In this document: in pieces, positions 14,462-19,585 of the stretch
Position numbering within the stretch: position 1 is the first letter of the stretch
Layout of the letters: each line of letters opens with the position of its first letter
DNA from: Chloroflexota bacterium
GTDB lineage: Bacteria > Chloroflexota > Dehalococcoidia > GIF9 > AB-539-J10
NCBI GenBank assembly: GCA_020346965.1
Contig: CP070793.1
Location: 1,014,948-1,034,532 of the forward strand
Length of the DNA stretch: 19,585 nt
Reading direction: 5' to 3'
Notes under the pieces: generated by a model
Database searches by the model: none
Told to the model about the DNA's origin: nothing
The model's input: only the letters and a program-made list of their open reading frames with translations
Position numbers and translations under genes: made by a program

Positions 14462-15461
14462 GCTTAAAGTGCTCCCAGCCCTCTTTTTTGTAAGGGATAA
14501 TGCTTCCCTTACTATCTACTACAGTCACTCGCGTCGGTAACTCTTCTTCTGTTATCTCGCCAATTACAGTTACCGGACAATTGAGGTCTTGCTTTGCCCG
14601 GGCAATAGTGGCCTTGTTAGCGGTAAAAAGAAGCTCATAGTCTTCTCCACCCGATAAAGCCAGTTCTTGATAATTCGTGAAGTTTGCTGTAACTGCAGGG
14701 TGTACTGGTATCTGTTCTATCTTTATCCTAGCGCTCACTTTGCTTAATTCACATATATGGCCAAGGTCAGCAATAAGACCGTCGCTTATATCTATAGCGG
14801 TCCTAATCCCTCGATCAATTAGGATTTGCCCTTCTTTCACTCTTGGCACGGGTTTAAAGTGAGCTTTTCTCAGGACATTGCTTGTTTCGGGATCTAAGAT
14901 AAGGTTTCCTTTGAACATCTCCAGGGCGGCTGCCGACAGTCCCAGATATCCTGTAACAGCTATTTTCTCACCGGGAGAAGCTGTTGACCTCTTAAGTATC
15001 ACTTCGCTTTTGGAGCAGCCCATAATTGCTACAGTGATAATTAGATTGGGAGCAGTAGCTACATTGCCCCCAACTATAGCCACTCCGAATTCTCGCGCCA
15101 GATGCATCATGCTGTTAGCAAATTTGGAGATATCTTCTACTTCCATTTCACCTGGCAATGCCAGAGAAAGTAAAGCGAACTTGGGAATACCACCCATAGC
15201 GGCTATATCACTTAGATTTACAGCCAGTGCTTTCCAACCAAGTTCTTCCCAGTTAATAACGTCGAGGTCAAAGTGTATATCCTGAACCAGAGTATCTGTA
15301 GTAGCCAACTGTATGTGATTGGCACTTCGCCAGGCAGCGGCATCATCACCAATGCCCACGATGATTTCCTGCCACGGAGTGCGGTTAGAATATTCGTATC
15401 CGGTGATACTGCTGCGTATGAGGTTGATCAGGCCAAATTCTCCCAATTCAGATACTCTCAT
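14433..15461 (-). CDS. thiL: Thiamine-monophosphate kinase
   Basis: A 342-residue PurM-fold kinase that makes thiamine diphosphate from the monophosphate. Motifs are GIGDDAA (36-42), TTDTLVQDIHF (54-64), NLSDIAAMGGIP (82-93), GGN (131-133), AIDISDGL and SGGEDYELLFT. Length is normal. No other thiamine gene is near; the gene heads the tsaE-tsaB block. A -10 box lies seven bases before the ATG and there is no ribosome site, so the transcript is probably leaderless. The promoter region is shared with the divergent rpsF operon. Confidence 0.95.
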   Translation of the reverse strand: MRVSELGEFGLINLIRSSITGYEYSNRTPWQEIIVGIGDDAAAWRSANHIQLATTDTLVQDIHFDLDVINWEELGWKALAVNLSDIAAMGGIPKFALLSLALPGEMEVEDISKFANSMMHLAREFGVAIVGGNVATAPNLIITVAIMGCSKSEVILKRSTASPGEKIAVTGYLGLSAAALEMFKGNLILDPETSNVLRKAHFKPVPRVKEGQILIDRGIRTAIDISDGLIADLGHICELSKVSARIKIEQIPVHPAVTANFTNYQELALSGGEDYELLFTANKATIARAKQDLNCPVTVIGEITEEELPTRVTVVDSKGSIIPYKKEGWEHFKHGMSEAEIA

Positions 15462-15468
15462 CGATAGA

Positions 15469-15474
15469 ATTATA
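15469..15474 (-). promoter_or_regulatory. -10 box of thiL, placed for a leaderless transcript
   Basis: The minus strand reads TATAAT followed by seven bases and then ATG 15461. Transcription should therefore start at or next to the A of the ATG. The -35 region (TAGAAT at 17 bases) is weak. Confidence 0.5.
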
Positions 15475-15529
15475 CACTGGCTTCGTTTAACATTCTAGCT
15501 GTGTATAATAGGCGCCTACATCATCGGCC

Positions 15530-15559
15530 TTGTTGTCATTTTATTCAATGTGGTATAAA
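15530..15559 (+). promoter_or_regulatory. Promoter of the rpsF operon
   Basis: TTGTTG (15530-15535), an 18-base spacer, then TATAAA (15554-15559). TTGTCA at 15533-15538 is an alternative -35 with a 15-base spacer. The -10 ends eight bases before ATG 15568 and no ribosome site is present, again pointing to a leaderless start. Confidence 0.5.
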
Positions 15560-15567
15560 ATCTAGGC

Positions 15568-15855
15568 ATGCGTGATTATGAACTGGTAGCCATAATTAGT
15601 CCCGAGATTGATGAAGAGGGAGTGTCTAAAATTGTTGAGAAGGTATCTCAATCTATTGATAGTCGTGGTGGAGTCGTGGAGGATATAAAGAAATGGGGGA
15701 AAAGAAAGCTGGCTTACCCTATCAAGAAATTCATGGAAGCTGACTATGTTCTGGCTCGATTTAAGCTAACGCCGAAATCGGTTAAGGAACTTGAAGGAGA
15801 GATTGGTGCCTCTGCGGATATTCTGAGATATCTTGTAGTAAAGGTTGAGAATTGA
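15568..15855 (+). CDS. rpsF: 30S ribosomal protein S6
   Basis: A 95-residue S6 of normal length. Family features are MRDYELVAIISPEIDEE at the N terminus, KKWGKRKLAYPIKKFMEADYVLARF (two motifs around residues 41-65) and ILRYLVVKVE at the end. S6 binds the central domain of 16S rRNA with S18, whose gene is two places downstream. First gene of a long rightward operon; ssb starts one base after the stop. Confidence 0.97.
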   Translation: MRDYELVAIISPEIDEEGVSKIVEKVSQSIDSRGGVVEDIKKWGKRKLAYPIKKFMEADYVLARFKLTPKSVKELEGEIGASADILRYLVVKVEN

Positions 15856-15856
15856 T

Positions 15857-16246
15857 TTGGCAAGCCTGAATAAAATAACGCTAATCGGCAATGTGGGTAG
15901 TGATCCTGAGATGCGGTACACGCCCAATGGGAAGGCAGTTACCTCTTTCCGCATGGCTACCAATTATCGTTACAGCAGTCCTGACGGGGAACGAAGGGAA
16001 GAAACGGAATGGTTTAGAATTAGCGTTTGGGGTAAGCAAGCTGAAAGCTGCAATCAATTCTTATCTAAAGGGAGACGAGTTTACGTTGAAGGGAGGTTAC
16101 ATTCTCGCAATTGGGAAGGGCAAGATGGACAGATGCGTACGAGTCTTGAAGTGTCTGCAAATCGGGTAATCTTCCTCGACAGAACAGCTCCAGCGTCACT
16201 TCCTGAAGAAGGGGAGCTTGAGCCTGAGGATTTGCCCTTTGACTAA
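15857..16246 (+). CDS. ssb: Single-stranded DNA-binding protein, TTG start
   Basis: A 129-residue OB-fold SSB. From TTG 15857 it reads MASLNKITLIGNVGSDPE, the standard SSB opening; an earlier TTG at 15845 would overlap rpsF and add four residues unlike the family. The OB core includes RYTPNGKAVTSFRMATNY, ETEWFRISVWGKQAE and GRRVYVEGRLHSRNW. The disordered linker is very short, and the acidic tip that binds partner proteins is EPEDLPFD, ending in FD rather than the usual final F. It sits between S6 and S18, the classic arrangement. Confidence 0.95.
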   Translation: MASLNKITLIGNVGSDPEMRYTPNGKAVTSFRMATNYRYSSPDGERREETEWFRISVWGKQAESCNQFLSKGRRVYVEGRLHSRNWEGQDGQMRTSLEVSANRVIFLDRTAPASLPEEGELEPEDLPFD

Positions 16247-16265
16247 AATGAAGGAGAGAAGAAAC

Positions 16266-16556
16266 TTGGCTAACCCTAGAAGAACAAGAGGTACAAGGAG
16301 TTTCATCACCAGACCGGCCATATGCCCATTTTGCAAGGGACAGATGAAAATTGACTACAAAGATGCTTCTATGTTATCTCGTTATATTTCTAATCAGGGT
16401 AAAATTGTGTCGCGACGAAGGAGTAGAACCTGTGCTAAGCACCAGAGAGGCTTGGCACAGGCTATCAAGAGAGCCCGTTATCTCGCGATGTTGCCTTATG
16501 CGCCAACTCATATTTGGCAAACAGGAGGCGTAGGCCTATCCCGTTCGATAGTTTGA
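16266..16556 (+). CDS. rpsR: 30S ribosomal protein S18, zinc-binding form, probable TTG start
   Basis: S18 pairs with S6 on the 30S platform. CPFC, KIDYKD and [20 protein letters not shown] followed by AKHQR and [13 protein letters not shown] are typical. The Cys pairs mark the zinc-binding (C+) form. I choose TTG 16266 (96 residues, starting MANPRRTRG) because AAGGAGAG at 16251-16258 lies eight bases before it. ATG 16248 in the same frame adds six residues and has no ribosome site upstream. rpmH begins four bases after the stop. Confidence 0.93.
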   Translation: MANPRRTRGTRSFITRPAICPFCKGQMKIDYKDASMLSRYISNQGKIVSRRRSRTCAKHQRGLAQAIKRARYLAMLPYAPTHIWQTGGVGLSRSIV

Positions 16557-16560
16557 GAAA

Positions 16561-16701
16561 ATGCCAAAACGGACCTATCAACCGAAAAGAATTTCCCGGA
16601 GGCGCAGCTTGGGTTTCCGTGCTAGAATGGCCACCAGAGCCGGCAGAAGAGTGCTTAAAGCGAGGCGCCTGAAGGGGAGATATAGGCTGACTCCGGTTTA
16701 A
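16561..16701 (+). CDS. rpmH: 50S ribosomal protein L34
   Basis: A 46-residue, very basic protein: [15 protein letters not shown], then [19 protein letters not shown] and KGRYRLTPV. The family signature (KRTYQP and GFRxRMxTxxGRxVLxxRR) is complete and the length is normal. The frame ends with TAA at 16699-16701. It lies four bases after rpsR and nine before rnpA. No dnaA or origin is adjacent, unlike many genomes where rpmH borders the origin. Confidence 0.96.
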   Translation: MPKRTYQPKRISRRRSLGFRARMATRAGRRVLKARRLKGRYRLTPV

Positions 16702-16710
16702 CTCTATCCT

Positions 16711-17073
16711 GTGAAGGAGCCCCGATCTTTAACTAAGAGAGCACAATATACTTTGGTTTATCGCCAAGGTAGAGTGTGGGTGACCAGTTTGCTGGTGATG
16801 AAAGCAATGCCCAACGGTCTAAGTCTAAGTCGATATGGTTTTTCCGTGACCAAAAAAGTAGGTAAGGCGGTACAGCGTAATCGCTTGAAGAGACTGCTGA
16901 GGGAAATAATGAGGCTGCAATCGGTAAGAACGGGATGGGACATTGTTATCATTGCTCGACCCGCAGTAGTTAATACTGACTACCACCAGCTGGAACAGGA
17001 AGTAAGCAGGCTTCTAAATCGGGCAAAATTATTGGAAAACAAGAATGGCTCAATTAGCTCTGGGTTTAATTAG
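16711..17073 (+). CDS. rnpA: Ribonuclease P protein component, GTG start
   Basis: A 120-residue basic protein that binds RNase P RNA and helps recognise the 5' leader of precursor tRNAs. The RNR signature is [12 protein letters not shown] (around 57-68), preceded by [33 protein letters not shown] near the N terminus is typical, and GTG 16711 supports it. The rpmH-rnpA pairing is near universal. The 3' end overlaps yidD by 29 bases, which implies coupled translation. Confidence 0.95.
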   Translation: MKEPRSLTKRAQYTLVYRQGRVWVTSLLVMKAMPNGLSLSRYGFSVTKKVGKAVQRNRLKRLLREIMRLQSVRTGWDIVIIARPAVVNTDYHQLEQEVSRLLNRAKLLENKNGSISSGFN

Positions 17074-17254
17074 ATTGTACCAGAACACAATATCGAAGAT
17101 TCTACCTAGTGTTTGTCGTTTCCAGCCTACATGCTCGCAGTATGCTGTTGAGGCAATTAAGAAATATGGTTTTGTTCGAGGAAGCTGGATGGGAGCCAAG
17201 AGGATATGGCGATGTAATCCCTTCACTGAAGGTGGCTATGACCCCATACCTTAA
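17045..17254 (+). CDS. yidD: Membrane protein insertion efficiency factor YidD
   Basis: A 69-residue protein with the full YidD signature: [19 protein letters not shown] (24-42) and [17 protein letters not shown] at the end. The three conserved Cys are present. An amphipathic N terminus ([15 protein letters not shown]) would place it on the inner face of the membrane, where YidD assists YidC. The start lies inside rnpA. A lipoprotein gene separates it from yidC, whereas the two are commonly adjacent. Confidence 0.95.
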   Translation: MAQLALGLIRLYQNTISKILPSVCRFQPTCSQYAVEAIKKYGFVRGSWMGAKRIWRCNPFTEGGYDPIP

Positions 17255-17261
17255 TTTTGCA

Positions 17262-18458
17262 ATGAAACAGGCGAAGATACTACTCATAATCGTAATTGGC
17301 ATTTTGTCCCTAATACTGGTTTCCTGTTCTGCATGGGGAGGGCAGTCAGCGGGGGGATGGGCAGGAACTGCTGTTCACGACGGCATTGTCTATGTGGGCA
17401 CTAGGGATGGCAGAGTGGTTGCCATAAATTCGTCAACTGAAAATATAGAATGGGCTTATTCCATCCTAATCACTGCATCATCGGGCGGCCTGTCATGTGG
17501 CGAGACATCGGTCCCAACCGCCATATATGGTACACCGGTTGTAGATGGAGACATGGTTTATATTGGTACCTATAGTGGTCAGGTCATGGCATTGAACATG
17601 TTGGCAAGAAGCCAAGATTTAACATTTCCTCAGCAAAGGTATGGTGAATGGGAGTGGGATTGCCCCATAGATAATGCGAAAAATAAGGCCATAGTAGCTG
17701 ACTTAGTAATGAGTGACGATGCCATATATGTAGCCAGTTCAAATGGTAGGGTTTACTCCCTAGATAAGGGATCTGGTGATGAGAATTGGAATAGAGAGAA
17801 TATTCCTGTTCTAGCCGAGAAGTTGTGGACTTCCCCGGTAATCCGAGGTAATACTCCTTATGTCAGTACTTACGATGGACATATTCACGCCTTATCGATA
17901 GAGACGGGTGAGCTATTGAATTGGTCTTTTGAATTAGAGACGGGCTTTGCCTCTTCACCGGTGATTTACGAAGATACTATATTGTTAGGTTCATTCGACC
18001 GCTATCTATATGCGATAAACATAAGCCGTGATGAACCAATGTGGAGATTCCCTGAAGAGAAACCAGCCGGTAACTGGTTTTGGGCATCTCCTGTAATCAG
18101 TGCTGGTGTCGTTTATGCTGGATGTCTCGATGGTACAGTTTATGCTATTGAGGCAAAGACGGGAGAAGAATTATGGGAATTTGATACTGAAGCTCCCATA
18201 GTTGCTTCACCTGTTTTCGTGGATAATCTACTGATAGTAATTAATGAATCAGGCACTGTATACGTTTTTGACCTTGATGCCGAGCTTGTGGATGAGGCAC
18301 TACCGTTGAGAACTGTCTCAGTTGGTGCTGCCGTTAGGAGTTCTTTTTGTGCCCAGGAAGGGCTAATCTATATCTACGGTGAGGACAAGCAGTTACATGT
18401 AGTAGATATCGGTGCTGGTGGGGTAATTTGGAGCCTTAATCTGGTTGTAGAGGAGTAA
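17262..18458 (+). CDS. Beta-propeller lipoprotein with PQQ-like (BamB-like) repeats
   Basis: A 398-residue exported protein. Residues 2-18 are a hydrophobic signal and LVSC (19-22) a lipobox, so it should be a lipoprotein anchored by Cys22. ATG 17262 is chosen because it opens this signal, eight bases after the yidD stop; the frame is open further upstream but overlaps yidD. PQQ/WD-like blades repeat about seven to eight times, for example GIVYVGTRDGRVVAI, DMVYIGTYSGQVMAL, AIYVASSNGRVYSL, TILLGSFDRYLYAI and GVVYAGCLDGTVYAI. Several are followed by a Trp (GEELWEF, GGVIWSL). No enzyme residues for PQQ or metal binding are recognised, so a structural, assembly role is more likely than a dehydrogenase. 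Its place between yidD and yidC suggests membrane or cell-surface protein biogenesis. Confidence 0.85.
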   Translation: MKQAKILLIIVIGILSLILVSCSAWGGQSAGGWAGTAVHDGIVYVGTRDGRVVAINSSTENIEWAYSILITASSGGLSCGETSVPTAIYGTPVVDGDMVYIGTYSGQVMALNMLARSQDLTFPQQRYGEWEWDCPIDNAKNKAIVADLVMSDDAIYVASSNGRVYSLDKGSGDENWNRENIPVLAEKLWTSPVIRGNTPYVSTYDGHIHALSIETGELLNWSFELETGFASSPVIYEDTILLGSFDRYLYAINISRDEPMWRFPEEKPAGNWFWASPVISAGVVYAGCLDGTVYAIEAKTGEELWEFDTEAPIVASPVFVDNLLIVINESGTVYVFDLDAELVDEALPLRTVSVGAAVRSSFCAQEGLIYIYGEDKQLHVVDIGAGGVIWSLNLVVEE

Positions 18459-18470
18459 AGATCACAGCAC

Positions 18471-19214
18471 ATGAATGTTTGGTATTTTATTATAGCTAAC
18501 CCGATACTGAATGTACTGGTTGCCTTAACCCATCTTCTGGGAGGCAGCTTTGGCGGGGCAATCATTGTCCTTACGGTCATCGTTCGTTTGATCTCCTGGC
18601 CTCTTACCAGGCGACAGCTTAAATCCACGAAGGCCATGCAGGAGATGCAGCCGAAGATTCAGGAATTGCAGAAGAAATACGGTAAAAATCAACAGAAGCT
18701 TCAGCAAGAAATGATGAAGCTTTATAAAGAAGCCGGGATTAACCCGCTGGGCTGCTTATGGCCTATGCTGATCCAACTCCCTATCTGGATTGCTCTCTAT
18801 CAAGCTATCATGGGCGCTCTAGCTGCCACTCCTGAGAGCTTGCTTGGTTTAGGTCAGCGTCTTTATTCCTGGGACATAGTGAATCAAGCAATTCCACTGA
18901 GCAGTCAATTCCTGGGGCTTCATTTGGGGCTGACCGGTTCGGAGAACGGTATGCTTGGTTTTCTTCTGGCAATCATAGTTGGTGGCTCTATGTGGGTACA
19001 ACAGAAAATGACCACGGCCCCAGCTGTTGACACAAGGCAGCAGTCCACAAACAGGATGATGACATTGCTGATGCCCCTTATGTTTGGTTTCCTTACCTTG
19101 ATGTTCCCCAGTGGCTTGGCGCTTTACTGGGCAGTATCCAACATAATCGGCATCGTAACTCAATATTTCGTTACCGGTGGTTGGGGTTACCTCAGATCCC
19201 GTTCTCCCTCCTAG
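18471..19214 (+). CDS. yidC: Membrane protein insertase YidC
   Basis: A 247-residue Oxa1/YidC insertase of the short type, lacking the large periplasmic domain of Gram-negative YidC. Five hydrophobic segments can be drawn. The groove Arg (39, in VIVRLISWPLTRRQ) is followed by the coiled-coil hairpin MQPKIQELQKKYGK and QQKLQQEMMKLYKEAGINPLGC. The later part has LMPLMFGFLTLMFPSGLALYW, cut here at its core. It inserts and folds membrane proteins with or without SecYEG. The start is 12 bases after the propeller gene with a distant GGAG. Confidence 0.95.
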   Translation: MNVWYFIIANPILNVLVALTHLLGGSFGGAIIVLTVIVRLISWPLTRRQLKSTKAMQEMQPKIQELQKKYGKNQQKLQQEMMKLYKEAGINPLGCLWPMLIQLPIWIALYQAIMGALAATPESLLGLGQRLYSWDIVNQAIPLSSQFLGLHLGLTGSENGMLGFLLAIIVGGSMWVQQKMTTAPAVDTRQQSTNRMMTLLMPLMFGFLTLMFPSGLALYWAVSNIIGIVTQYFVTGGWGYLRSRSPS

Positions 19215-19306
19215 CAAGAATGGTTAATAGGAATTGAACTGGCATTGTTGGGAAAAACGCAAATTGTACATATACCGAAATAAATTCACTGAGCGGAGTT
19301 ACTAAT

Positions 19307-19585
19307 ATGGAAGGAATTGAGATAACAGCGGCGACGGTCGAAGAGGCAATAGTGAAGGCGGAGGCGCAACTAGGGATGAGCCGAGACGAATTTGAAGTTG
19401 AAATAATTAGGGGAGAAATGCCGGATATTTCAGAAGAAGAAGGCGAGGAGGCAATAATCAGGGTGAACCCAATAGGTCTACCTGGAAAAGACGCGATTAA
19501 GGTGGTCACTGAAATCCTGGATACTTTGCTTGGATTGCTGGGTGTAACGGGTAAGGTTGAAATACTATCCGACGAGATACCCCTG
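19307..19585 (+). CDS. jag: Jag/KhpB RNA-binding protein, N-terminal part (runs off the right edge)
   Basis: 93 residues are visible and the frame is open to the edge. The start MEGIEITAATVEEAIVKAEAQLGMSRDEFEVEII matches the Jag N-terminal domain pattern (T-x-EEA-x-x-A-x-x-xLG-x-x-x-x-E). A short acidic linker (ISEEEGEEA) and the beginning of the next domain follow. GGAG lies about eight bases before ATG 19307. The position right after yidC is the standard one for jag. The KH and R3H domains expected downstream are not in the window. The 92-base gap after yidC holds no clear terminator. Confidence 0.85.
   Translation, partial: MEGIEITAATVEEAIVKAEAQLGMSRDEFEVEIIRGEMPDISEEEGEEAIIRVNPIGLPGKDAIKVVTEILDTLLGLLGVTGKVEILSDEIPL

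Noticed and set aside
14878..15285. Plus-strand frame of 135 codons
   Set aside because: Antisense to thiL; no ribosome site and no recognisable domain.
16561..16701. Possible replication origin beside rpmH
   Set aside because: rpmH follows rpsR by four bases; there is no dnaA gene and no non-coding stretch that could hold DnaA boxes.
1..19585. CRISPR arrays, insertion sequences or rRNA
   Set aside because: No regularly spaced repeats, transposase motifs or rRNA-like sequence were noticed on reading through; the only long repeats are the two gene-sized units on the left.

Overview
The window looks like a chromosomal piece of an anaerobic Chloroflexota bacterium, most likely of the Dehalococcoidia. 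This is inferred from the protein families, the moderate GC content, the heterodisulfide-reductase-type iron-sulfur protein and the style of the housekeeping genes; no taxonomic marker was searched. It divides into an unusual left part (1 to about 3850) and an ordinary, densely packed housekeeping part (3861 to 19585).

Left part. Five genes run leftwards from 2638 and look like one operon. They are two closely related Lrp/AsnC effector-domain proteins without a DNA-binding domain, a protein made of two 54-residue repeats between them, a third and more distant Lrp/AsnC-domain protein, and an HdrD/GlpC-type protein that runs off the left edge. A 0.58 kb non-coding stretch follows, then a small orphan helix-turn-helix gene with its own terminator. 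At 3801-3851 lies a near-perfect 3' half of a tRNA-Thr(CGT) with a degenerate 5' half. This may be an att scar marking the right edge of an integrated element, or a tRNA pseudogene.

Right part. A barrel-like protein of unknown function and a LysE-family exporter (+) converge on a CBS-less IMP dehydrogenase homologue (GuaB3 type, -). Divergent from that are rsmI, a small Cys-rich protein and metG (+). ftsH (-) converges on metG. rsfS (+) converges on a leftward block: thiL, tsaE, tsaB, a thioesterase-HAD fusion and ndk. From 15568 to the right edge one tightly packed rightward operon carries rpsF, ssb, rpsR, rpmH, rnpA, yidD, a beta-propeller lipoprotein, yidC and jag.

The housekeeping genes cover translation (MetRS, RsmI, RsfS, S6, S18, L34, RNase P), t6A tRNA modification (TsaB, TsaE), nucleotide and thiamine metabolism (GuaB3, Ndk, ThiL), and membrane protein insertion and quality control (YidC, YidD, Jag, FtsH). 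Several genes use TTG, GTG or possibly CTG starts, and three (rsmI, thiL, rpsF) have a -10 box so close to the ATG that leaderless transcripts are likely. The most unusual material is the left operon with its duplications, the tRNA scar beside it, the thioesterase-HAD fusion at a poly-A tract, and the propeller lipoprotein placed between yidD and yidC.
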